This document shows, in pieces, positions 10,300 through 18,918 of a DNA stretch of 64,000 nucleotides. The notes beneath the pieces were generated by a model. It was not told the origin of the DNA, did no database searches, and worked only from the letters and a program-made list of their open reading frames with translations. Origin of the DNA: Molanna angustata (lineage: Eukaryota; Arthropoda; Insecta; Trichoptera; Molannidae); contig OY754981.1 in assembly GCA_963576475.1 (NCBI GenBank), positions 1,319,221 to 1,383,220 on the forward strand, written 5' to 3'. Made by a program: the position numbers and the translations under genes. Each line of letters starts with the position of its first letter. The stretch's first letter is position 1.

Positions 10300-10480
10300 C
10301 ATTTTTATTGACAATAACATTTCAATAGAGACGATGTTGGGATATTATAGAATAACCATTAACTCAGGCACCTACAGGGCTTGTGTCCTGTCATCGGCAA
10401 TTTTACGTGATCACTTTATACGCTTGCGCAACGTTCACCAATTATGGCTTTATTGAGTTCCCTTATCAATGTAATTTTTG
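10300..10480 (+). repeat. Fold-back family F, longer single arm
   Basis: Same order of blocks as at 9832, extending through GCGCTTGCGCAACGTTCACC to GAAAGTTCTATATATTT. The extension is shared with 34640-34715, so the family has a longer form than the fold-back core. Related material (AACGCCATCTATTGAG, GACTCCCGACAGGGAAAAAA) continues at 10735-10870. Confidence 0.75.
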
Positions 10481-10494
10481 AAAGTTCTATATAT

Positions 10495-10640
10495 TTATTC
10501 ATTTATTTATTTAGGGACAAATACAGACTTAAAATACTAAAATAGAATAATACACTATAAAATAATAACAAACAGACCAATTACATTTGTCCACAGATAT
10601 TAAATATGAAACATTTTTAACATCATAAATTTAAATAGAA
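10495..10640 (-). mobile_element. LINE 3' UTR fragment
   Basis: Opens with TTTATTTATTTAGGGACAA and includes ACATTTGTCCACAGAT, shared with 32300-32395. Read on the minus strand this is a LINE 3' untranslated region ending in an AAATAAATA tail. No coding part. Confidence 0.6.
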
Positions 10641-10734
10641 TAATAAATAATTTGAATAATGTGTAAACAATTCACCTGAATAATATGAAACTATACTATT
10701 GCCATCTATGAGTAAACGAACAAACCCTTTTTGT

Positions 10735-10885
10735 AACGCCATCTATTGAGAAATTTGTTTATTTGTAAACAATGAATATTCTTCTATGTTATCCTAACTT
10801 CGTTTCTATTGAGATGTTATTGTCAATGAAAATATCATTTGACTCCCGACAGGGAAAAAATCCAGTGTTTGCGTATATGCAATTA
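10735..10885 (+). repeat. Fold-back family F, outer region
   Basis: Carries AACGCCATCTATTGAG, TTCGTTTCTATTGAGATG and TTTGACTCCCGACAGGG, the blocks that lie outside the arms in the copies at 24040-24120 and 34790-34885. Confidence 0.65.
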
Positions 10886-10999
10886 ATAAATATATTCTAT
10901 TTACAAAGTTATATATAAATATTGATAGCAAAAAATTACTTTAGTATAGAACAATACATAATTTATATTGGATAAAAATGTTCAATTCATCTATGATTT

Positions 11000-11100
11000 T
11001 GACACTGTTCTTACCCCACCATCAACCGTTCTGCTTAGAGGGTTGATAACGGTCCTTTGCAGAACACACAAAGAACATAATAAGAGTCCGGAGAACTAAA
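11000..11100. repeat. Repeat family Q-like fragment
   Basis: ACCGTTCTGCTTAGAGGG, AACGGTCCTTTGCAGAAC and AGAGTCCGGAGAACT match, in inverted order, the segment at 14545-14635. They also partly match 42240-42300 and 49265-49325. Probably a LINE 3' region; class unproven. Confidence 0.55.
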
Positions 11101-11399
11101 ATCTTGCAGACGAATAACTCGAAAACTTCTTAGGCTTCTAAAAGGAAACAGTAATATCTGGAATGACTACTGCATCGTTTATTTTATTTATTTATTTGTA
11201 TCATATAGGATTAGATATTAAAATTCTAGAATTTCGAAATATCTTGTCATAGGATTGGACAGGACAAGTACAGAATTTCACAATTTATTTGTGATATGTC
11301 ATATCACAAAAGACGACTCATAAGAAATACATTATCCATTAATAAAACGATATTTACTATAAAGTATTTAAATTGAAATAAAATAAAGAGGAAAAAAAT
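11101..11399. other. AT-rich interval
   Basis: Nothing identifiable apart from a short TTTATTTATTTATTTG run near 11180 and an imperfect inverted repeat around GTGATATGTCATATCAC at 11291-11307. Confidence 0.5.
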
Positions 11400-11803
11400 A
11401 AATTATAATATTTACTCTGAGGCACCGGCTTTGAATAGTGCTTCCATTCTTTTCTATTATCATCGTTTTCGGGTGTTCACACAACTGACAAATTAACATC
11501 TCACATAGTTCAGTAATGAGGGTCACCATCCATTCTGAATACTGTCATTTTAGATGAGACGAGACTAGTGTGTGGGCATACACGCATGTGTCGTGCTTCC
11601 TTTTATAATGTAATTCACACCCGCACACCTGTCGCTGGTTACCTCACAGATGGGTCTATGGCAGAGCGGTTAGCGCGCTGGGCCAGTGATCGCGAGTTCG
11701 AATCCTGCCTCGACCGATTTCGTTCACCAAGATGTATATGTACTTGTTTAACAAGGACATATTCATTTTTATTATTTAAAAAAAATGTGGGATATGCCGT
11801 GAA
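11400..11803 (+). mobile_element. SINE-like family N, split by a SINE C insertion
   Basis: Family N reads from CTGAGGCACCGGCTTTGAA to GGTTACCTCACA (about 11645) and resumes with TGTGGGATATGCCGTGAAG at about 11783. The interruption is SINE family C. Together the two halves give the normal family N order, so SINE C arrived later. Confidence 0.8.
11646..11782 (+). mobile_element. SINE family C, nested
   Basis: tRNA-like head with ATGGCAGAGCGGTTAGCGCG (A box) and GAGTTCGAATCCTGC (B box), then a short body ending TTGTTTAACAAGGACATATT and an A-rich tail. Other copies are at 33490-33650 (-), 46738-46850 (-) and 62622-62812 (+). No clear target-site duplication is seen at the junctions with family N. 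Confidence 0.85.
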
Positions 11804-12359
11804 GTTGAAGACATCTGATAGTAACTGAAACTGTCGAAATTCGTTAGAAAAACGTTAAACCAAACATTCAGAATACGTCTACATAAATTCTGAAATCGGC
11901 ACCTCATAGAAATGTTTTACCGAAAAATCGCCATGTTTTTTTTTGGAATTTGTTAAAATTTTGTCTTTTTATACATTGCCTTCGATCTATTTAACTACTG
12001 TGTAACACGATAGTTTAATCCGCGTCAGAATCTTCGCTATGTCAATGTATAGTTTTGTTGATACGTCTGTCGCGTGCGATAATCGTGTGCGACTGATTAT
12101 ATATTTTCGAATTATATAAACATTTACGACACCAACTAACCTTATATACTAGTAATTATATAGACATGTCTTCATTTTTAGATATCTATATTTATTTATT
12201 TATGTAAAAAAGTGGAAAGTTGGGGACTAGGGTTGACGACCTGTCAAAATGTCGGCCGCCAAAGTTTTCCCTAGTTAAAAATCAAACTTAGGACGCTACC
12301 GTAGAAGTCAAACAACATACCATTAGGTACAGGTTAGTCCACAGGTATTATATGATGAA
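11804..12359. other. Interval with no recognised element
   Basis: Mixed AT-rich sequence. GATAATCGTGTGCGAC-type GC-richer patches near 12060-12090 do not match anything else here. No gene seen. Confidence 0.5.
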
Positions 12360-12615
12360 CCCAACATTGTAGTCTTAAAATTACTCAGACTGCAGTGGTT
12401 GGGACATATCAGCCGGATGAATGATGATCGTATCCCCAAAAATATTGTTAACTTCAATCCAGAGGGCAGAAGTAGAGGCAGGCCCAAATTAAGATGAATG
12501 GATGATGATACAGAAGACGACATAAGTGCGATCGGAATAGCAAACTGGAGGAGAGCGGCGGAGGAAAGGGACGGTTGGAGAACTGGCCAACACAGGACTG
12601 TAGCGCCAATGATAA
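12360..12615 (+). mobile_element. LINE C-terminal remnant (RTE-like)
   Basis: Plus-strand reading gives LRLQWLGHISRMNDDRIPKN, then GRSRGRPKLR, a stop, MDDDTEDDISAIGIANWRRA and AEERDGWRTG. The R-W-x-G-H ... R-G-R-P ... D-R-x-x-W-R layout is the LINE polyprotein terminus, from a family distinct from the 1412-2716 RTE. One in-frame stop marks it as dead. Confidence 0.7.
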
Positions 12616-12720
12616 AGATGAGTAGGTACTTACCTAAGTCTAGACCCAGGAGCGTTTCTCCTCTAAAAATACGCTAAACTACAAAACAGTGGTTCACACA
12701 AAGAAATATTAACTTAAATC

Positions 12721-12930
12721 ATTATCACACCACCACGGCATTTCCCACAATGTGGGGTAACCAGCGAATGGTGGGCGGATGTGCATAACCTTATTAAAGG
12801 AAACACAAAACAATTCGTGTCTCACCTAAAAAGGCACTACATTCAGAATGTGTGTTATTTAGCCTGTTGTATTTTCGATTTCCCGTCTCTTAGGAGCACC
12901 CAAAAACGATGATAACAATAGAAACCAACT
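12721..12930 (-). mobile_element. SINE-like family N, 3' part
   Basis: Reverse complement of family N, starting from CACGGCATTTCCCACAATG and running to the GATTTCCCGTCTCTTA segment. The 5' end is degraded. Confidence 0.8.
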
Positions 12931-13330
12931 TAAAAAACAGCTTTAACGAATGAAGATAGGTACTAAATTCGTAACTTTAGATCAAGAGGTGAACCCATTA
13001 AGTAATTAACAAACGCAGTATGCAATCGCTACATCCGAATTAAGGGACGTGCAATAGCGAATGTGCTATAATTAATTGCAGACAAGTGCTGTGGCTGCTT
13101 GCGACAGTCGCAAGAGTGTAAAACTGCAACGTTTAATGTTTCGTGTGAAAACAATGGATGTAAACAAGGAAAGTATAATGATTGTGCATTCATTTAAATT
13201 ACTTAAACGGCATAGTAAGCAGATAATAACGTTACAAATAAAGACATGTGATAGACACAACAATTACTAACCGATCTGAGATAACGTAAATTTGAATAAT
13301 GTAAATTCATCACTAATAAACGGAATTGTA
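12931..13330. other. Interval with no recognised element
   Basis: Two overlapping frames of about 63 codons on opposite strands show no domain features and look like chance. No repeat partner in this window. Confidence 0.5.
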
Positions 13331-13334
13331 GCAG

Positions 13335-13550
13335 ACTTGAATCTTCCATCATATACCGATTGAGGTTGGGTATTAAGAACTCATCTCTTTGTCAATGTGG
13401 CCAAGAAGAAGGCAGCTTGGATCACATATTTTTTAATTGCCCTACATCTAAGTTCCCAATATCTTTAACAAACATGATTAAATACAAAATATTAAAATAT
13501 TATACTACTCATACCATATATGTAATCACGTACCTATGGTATAAGTAGCT
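13335..13550 (+). mobile_element. Jockey/R1-type LINE, C-terminal zinc-knuckle scrap
   Basis: The frame reads YRLRLGIKNSSLCQCGQEEG then SLDHIFFNCP. This is the C-x-C-G-x-E-E-x-x-x-H-x-x-x-x-C cluster that ends many insect LINE polyproteins after the RNase H region. No upstream catalytic part remains. Confidence 0.65.
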
Positions 13551-13745
13551 GGGGTAATTGCACCAATACCAATTTGAAAAAGATCCTGCTCGCATAAAGA
13601 GAAATCAATTCTGAGATTACTCGTTTATAAAAATGTTTGTACAGTAATAATATCTCACTTTGTTTTAAAAAATTGAATGTTTTATCCGTCAAAGGTTTGT
13701 TTTGGGAAAGAACAATCCTTGAGTGCGTGGGTGTTATGTGTATCA
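13545..13745 (+). mobile_element. CR1/Jockey-type LINE, C-terminal scrap
   Basis: Reads WGNCTNTNLKKILLA, then after a frame change KKLNVLSVKGLFWERTILEC. It resembles the W-G-N-x-x ... I-L-x-x-Q-K-x-A ... L-x-x-x-x-L-x-x-x-E region downstream of LINE reverse transcriptases. Low information content; class tentative. Confidence 0.45.
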
Positions 13746-13839
13746 TATGTCATTGTTTCGTATGTTGGTATTTATTTGAATTTAAATATTTTTTTTATTA
13801 ATTTACAAACAGTACATACGAATATATAATTATAGACCT

Positions 13840-13980
13840 CACTGTCCTGTATAGAGGTCGGCTCTATTCCCGGAGGATACACAGTTTTTAATTGTGTTTC
13901 CAGTCTGGATCTGAGAGTCTCCAGAATGTGGCAACTTGTTATTGGGTGCGTGTTTAATTCATATTTGACATAATATAAAG
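13840..13980 (+). mobile_element. SINE family A, degraded
   Basis: Residual B box (GGTCGGCTCTATTCCCGG) followed by the family body (CAGTTTTTAATTGTGTTTCC, GTCTCCAGAATGTGGCAACT, TATTGGGTGCGTG). The A box is lost and an internal deletion removes the CTGTGAGACGATTAATATCG portion. Confidence 0.8.
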
Positions 13981-13984
13981 ATTA

Positions 13985-14445
13985 CAGGTATGGCTCCCCT
14001 TGATCTGGTAACACAGCGACGATCTTCAATTCACAACCTGTATAGAGGCAGAAGCTCAATTTTGGGTGGTGTTTCTCTCCCACCTGTAAATTTACCCACA
14101 ATTCGTGGAGAGATCGAGAACTTGGCCCGGTGTGAGGACTCGAATTTCTTCCTCGTGGATTGTTCCCGATTATTGGACCACGCAACTCCTTACTGGACAC
14201 GGCAGTTTCAAAAGTTATCTCTTTCGTTTTCACTTACCAGATTCGTCCTCAAATCAGCTTTGTGATAACCCTGAAAAGACTTCTGAGTAAATCCTATGGG
14301 AATGCACTAACTTCTCCATGTTAACTTTCCGACGAGAACTCTACGACGATGTCCGAGGGAATTTCTTTGGACCCATTGGACATGCGGACCTTGTAGCCAC
14401 GAAGAGCAACTTTAGGGCTTTCAAGACATTCTGTCTTAAATTCGG
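13985..14445 (+). mobile_element. LINE, RNase H to C-terminal remnant (R1/Jockey group)
   Basis: One frame reads LLTGHGSFKSYLFRFHLPDS, then CDNPEKTSE, a stop, ILWECTNF and FRRELYDDV. This is the L-x-x-G-H-G-x-F ... C-x-x-x-E-x-x-x-H-x-L-x-E-C module that follows the RNase H domain in R1/LOA/Jockey-like LINEs. Frameshifts and a stop inactivate it. Confidence 0.7.
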
Positions 14446-14534
14446 TGCACTATTATCTTCACTATCACTGAGCAGTGAGCCAGTTGTTTCCACATGATTA
14501 GCTCTCTTTGGCACATTAAGTGCAGTGTCTACAA

Positions 14535-14640
14535 GGTTTTAGAGTTCTCCGGACTCTTCGTATGTTCTTTATGTGTTCTTTCAGAGTTTTGCAAGGGGCC
14601 GTTATTAGTCCCCATAAGCAAAACGGGTGGTGGTGGGGGA
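14535..14640 (-). repeat. Repeat family Q-like fragment
   Basis: Inverted match to 11000-11100 (AGTTCTCCGGACTCTTCG, GCAAGGGGCCGTTATTAGTC, AAACGGGTGGTGGTGGGGG). The same words recur at 42240-42300 and 49265-49325. Confidence 0.6.
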
Positions 14641-14830
14641 AGAACAATATAAAGATTGAGAGAAGAATAGGCATTGGGCGCAATCAAATGACGTAGCTGA
14701 GGAACATCCGCAAATGGCCTGGTGTTGGGACGGTTGAGCAACTGTTCGAGCTGCCAAGAGACAGGGAGGAGTTGAAAGAAGTGATAGTTTGAGGGAACCT
14801 GACACAGCACAGAAGAAGAAAGAAAGTTAA
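14641..14830 (+). mobile_element. LINE C-terminal scrap
   Basis: Plus-strand reading: LRNIRKWPGVGTVEQLFELP, then RDREELKEVIV and a stop. It resembles the I-R-x-W-x-G-x-x-S-x-x-x-L-F-x-x-A-x-x-R-x-x-x-x-x-x-I-V end of some LINEs. Identification is tentative. Confidence 0.4.
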
Positions 14831-16163
14831 AAACATATTAAAAACCAAGTGGTCGTTAACCACATCAATCCCCATGGATATACTCCGGTCATTTAATGTC
14901 TTCTTCGGCGAATCCATTTCCACAACATTCTTCCATGCATCATATTGAACAGTTTTGAACCTAGAAAATTACATTTACGTTGCACGAATGTGGTTACAGT
15001 ATTTTTGCTTTAAAATCATTTTCATCATCATCAGTGTCGTATTCCTCATTTATTGAGGATCGTGACCATCCTCTCTCTTGTCATCATGATGTTGTGTATT
15101 TTGTCCTCTATTTTTCCCGACACATCGCCGTCCTCATTACCCCAACCAGCGATCCACCCGAGGCAGCCCTAATATCGTTTAATTTTAACAGCTAAATTTC
15201 GCCAACATTTATAATGTTTTGTTGTTAATTTTGAAATTTTTAATATTCTTCTAAAACTGCTACTAAACTTCAATGCCACATAAAGCAAAAAAACGATTTT
15301 AAATAATTAAAGTCATTAATACAAGTCATCCGTTTTTATGTGAATTACATATTGAATGAAATATTTAGGTTGATATTTGCATTGAAAATCCGATTTATAT
15401 TCATGAATCTGCGAATTATTCATAATCTGTCGAGTTCATAAATATATCTCTACATAAAATGAAGATTATTTATATTACAGCGGAAACAATTTTCATGAAA
15501 ACATTTACAAGATGGATTTAATTCAATTTTACTCCACAATAATTATGGAGTTAAATTGAATTATATTAATAAGTTTGAATGATTATTGGTAATGTTTAAT
15601 ATTTTAGCATTTTTTTAATAATTATACTAGCATAATTGTTACGTTACGTGCAAGAATGAGTTAAGTTTAAAATACAGTCGCTTGTTTATTAATTCCATTT
15701 ATAATCTATTGCCAAAAAATGAGTCCAGTTAATCAAAACGAAATTCTATAGTCCATTTTGATAGAATTTAATATTGTCTATGTATACGCTTCGTATAATA
15801 AACTTTATAGTTCGCAATATTTTTGTAAATTAACTCGAAATACGCATTCAATTTCGCACAAAGATCTATTAATATTTTATATGTGAGAAAATATTTCAAC
15901 ACCCAAGGTGAATTTAATTTATATATTTCTATATGTCATAAACGGTTTACAGCCGGAACCCGTTTACGACAATAGAGTTATTAAATATAAAATATATATT
16001 CAAAATAATGAAAAAAAAACTGTAACACGATATAGCCATATTGTAGAATTATCGTCGATTGCAATCATTCTCTATGAACAAACACAATCAATCACCAATC
16101 AGGTTTTTCATCATTTTTCTATACACAATTAAAATAGATGACCTAATGAAGGCAATTATTTTT
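14831..16163. other. AT-rich interval with one hairpin
   Basis: No gene is visible. Near 15517-15562 an imperfect hairpin is formed by AATTCAATTTTACTCCA and TGGAGTTAAATTGAATT (one mismatch). The 15000-15180 segment is less AT-rich but shows no protein motif I recognise. Confidence 0.5.
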
Positions 16164-16562
16164 TGTTACATACATACATACCATCACGCCATGTCCCTTA
16201 CGTGGTTAGCAGAGAGAACCGAGCGCCATACTTCTCTATTTTGCACACATTCCTAGCTTCCTTTACATCCATGCATCGTCTCATACATGCCCGTCGATTG
16301 TTCAAACTTCTTATGTTTCCTTCTTTCAAAATATCATTCACATGATCATGCCATCCCTTTCTGGGGCGACCCCTGCTATTCACTCCATTTCTTACACCCA
16401 TGTATATTTTTTTGGTCAGTCGTTCATCGTTCATTCCTTCAATATGTCCAAACCACCTCATGGCATTCACTTTCATTTTACATAACTATAATATCCTTCT
16501 TTATCTTGCATTCTCTCCCCACATGTCCTCATATTTTATTCTATCATATATCGTTCTATAAC

Positions 16563-17282
16563 AGAGATTATCAAACTTATTTCTTTTACCGCCCCCTTTG
16601 AAAATCAATTAATTTTCAGCGCCCACAATTTTTTATACACTCCTAAAACCTAAAAACCACAATTTCAATACTTTAATTAATTTAGTTATAGTGTGCTATA
16701 TTAGTCAGTTCAGGGGGGCAAGTCTGGTTCAATCGGCGAAATCAAAACCCTAGTGATTACCCATATCATGGATATAATTATTATATGGAGTTCAATAATA
16801 TCTTCAGATGTCATATGAACTCCATAAGATAATTATATCCATGATATGGGCAATCACTAAGGTTTTGATTTCGCCGGTCGAACCAGACTTGCCTCCCTGG
16901 TGTTTAAACTTACACTCTAAACTAGAATTTTTTACCAATTAAAACCCAACTTTATAATATTAAAAATATAATATTTAAATCAAATTAAAATAATCAATAT
17001 AGGTAGGTTATTAATTTTTGTTTTAAAACTAATCTGATGAGATGGATGAAATTGATGATTTTTAACAAGTTTGTTGATATCAGGTTCAATTTTACTCAAA
17101 AAAATCAGTATCATACAGGGTAGAAATATAAACTAATAATATAAAGTAAGTGAAATTACAAATCAACTATCGCCCCCCTACACCACGCCAGCGCCCCGCA
17201 TTTTTTTCTGTGCCCCTTAACGCCCCCCTCTAGGTCTCCAACGCCCACAAGGGGGCGTTATCGCCCACTTTGAGAAAGACTG
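16563..17282. mobile_element. hAT-like non-autonomous DNA element
   Basis: Flanked by an exact 8-bp direct repeat TCTATAAC (16555-16562 and 17283-17290), the duplication length made by hAT transposases. The ends are related inverted repeats (CAGAGATTATCAAAC against CAGTCTTTCTCAAAG), and CGCCCCCTT is present in inverted orientation near both. No transposase frame. It interrupts an RTE fragment and itself contains a fold-back element. Confidence 0.8.
16711..16899. mobile_element. Fold-back MITE nested in the hAT-like element
   Basis: Two arms of roughly 85 bp, starting CAGGGGGGCAAGTCTGGTTC and ending GAACCAGACTTGCCTCCCTG, are near-perfect reverse complements around a loop of about 20 bases. 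No coding capacity. A target duplication is not evident. Confidence 0.85.
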
Positions 17283-17365
17283 TCTATAACATACTCTTTT
17301 TTAGTTATTTTTAATAAATCTACGTTTTATAAAGCTAACTAGCGATACATGGCAATAATTACCTT

Positions 17366-17655
17366 TTCATTCATACCATCAAGGAATATCTCATAATGTG
17401 GGCAAAGCCTCGACAAGTTTGCGGATGTACATACCTTTATAAAAAGGACTAAGAACACATGCATGACAACAACAACAACAACCAATACACCAGTCTCGTC
17501 TCACCTAAAAAGGCACAACATTCAGAATTGGTGGTGAACCTCATTGCTGAACTATGTGAGATGTTATTGTTGCCTGTTGACTATCCGGGACACTCGAAAA
17601 CAACAATAGAAGAGTGGAAGCACTATTCTAAGCCGGTGCCTCATAGCTAAATTTA
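17366..17655 (-). mobile_element. SINE-like family N, near full length
   Basis: Reverse complement of family N from CATTCATACCATCAAGGAA to AGCCGGTGCCTCATAGCT. An ACA/ACAACAACA expansion near 17465-17480 is specific to this copy. Confidence 0.85.
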
Positions 17656-17734
17656 AAAATGGATAGTTAAATAACTGTGTAAAATTAAAAATGGTCAATT
17701 TATATGAAATCTAAAATTTCTAATTATAAATACG

Positions 17735-18075
17735 TCACTTCTGTACCTCCCATCCCTGCAGTACCTGTCGTCCCTTCAGTACCTGTCGTCCCTTCTGTAC
17801 CTGTGGTCCCTTCAGTACCTCCCGTCCCTTCAATACCTCCTACCTCCCTTCAGACAGAAAAACCCAACCTGCGAAGAGGTGAAAAGGCAGTTTGACCACC
17901 TTCTCCCAGGATAGTCCTCTTTCACGGGTCAAATGATCCAATACACGACGAAAAAGAACATCAAAGATCGAAGAGTTCTAAAAACAATCCCTGATCCCTG
18001 TTCACAAAAGTTTCATTGCAATCGCATTATGAACTTTTTAGGAGCGCATACCATACACACAACCATACTTACATA
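17735..18075 (-). mobile_element. Helitron-like module (minisatellite plus 115-bp unit)
   Basis: Contains CCCTTCAGTACCT-type minisatellite units (17740-17850), one copy of the 115-bp unit of Helitron copy 1 (CCTGCGAAGAGGTGAAAAGG ... CTCCCAGGATAGTCC), and TTTCATTGCAATCG in inverted orientation relative to 3684-3700. The ends are not defined. The open frame with VVPSVP repeats is not a gene. Confidence 0.55.
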
Positions 18076-18282
18076 ATTGATTACCTACAAACATATTTTT
18101 TTTATAAATATAGATTTATACGAATGAAGCATAATAATATACCTATTATTCTATGAAAAATTAAAAAAAAAACACAAAATATAAAAATAACATATTTTTA
18201 ATTAAACATAATGGGTATCATTAAATGAAGACGGCTTTGTCTTTTACAATAAATTTTAAGAAAATGAAATTAGTTTTGTTAT

Positions 18283-18560
18283 TCCAATACCGTGGTGATT
18301 TAGAATGGTGCTTCCATTATTTTCTATTATTATCATCGTCTTAGGGGTTCTCGTAAGAGTATTCGAAAATACAAGACATCTCACATAGTTTAGCACTGAA
18401 GTTCACCACCCATTCTGAATATCGCTTTTCCAGGTGAGACGAGGCCGGTGTATGAGGATACATGCATATTTCGTGCTTCCTTTCATGAGGTAGTGCACAC
18501 CCGAATACCTGCCGTTGGTAACACCACATTGTGGTATGTGTCGCGATGGTGTGAATTAAC
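18283..18560 (+). mobile_element. SINE-like family N, diverged
   Basis: Recognisable in order: TAGAATGGTGCTTCCATT, CATCTCACATAGTTTAGCA, GTGAGACGAGGCCGGTGT and the terminal GTCGCGATGGTGTGAA. More diverged than the 6203 copy. Confidence 0.8.
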
Positions 18561-18918
18561 GAAAATAAGGGTTTTATTCTTTTTCTTTTTTTTTATTTTA
18601 TTATTTTTTTTGGTCTGTTATTGTTTAGCACCAACTTCCCTCTAGTGACGTGGTTACCAGGTGTCATTCCATCTCTTACGTAAGGCGGAGGTCTTACAGA
18701 GGACGTCCTAGAATTCTGCATTGACGGTTCTTGAGCTTGTCATCCTTGATACGTGTTCGTTCCAGAACGTTCTTCTTTGTCGACCCCACACTGAAAAAAA
18801 GGTTATGTTAAAATTAACCGAACTATAGTGACTACAAAACAATTCGTTTTGTGCTACTAAATATTTTGTGTGTTTAACCAAACATTACAGTCATAAACAG
18901 ATAAACTTTTATTACTAA
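18561..18918. other. Interval with no recognised element
   Basis: A T-rich run, then a GC-richer patch (18640-18790) without recognisable protein motif. No gene called. Confidence 0.5.

Larger units (their letters stand above)
16164..17330 (-). mobile_element. RTE LINE 3' fragment, interrupted by a hAT-like element
   Basis: 16164-16562 is the reverse complement of the RTE 3' end: the tail TACATACATACCATCACGCC, then the blocks for SVLSAYP, RGRPRKGWHDH and RWFGHIEGMNDERLTKKIY. The frame is open for about 92 codons, then broken. RTE similarity resumes after 17283 (ACATACTCTT, matching the segment after ATATATCGTTCT in copy 55403-56455). The intervening 720 bp are a separate insertion with its own target duplication. 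Confidence 0.85.

Noticed and set aside
13072..13270. Overlapping 63-codon frames on both strands as small genes
   Set aside because: No motif, no start context and no conservation evidence within the window.
17704..17895. VPSVP-repeat protein, also at 4502-4768 (-)
   Set aside because: Translation of the CCCTTCAGTACCT minisatellite; no flanking exon features.
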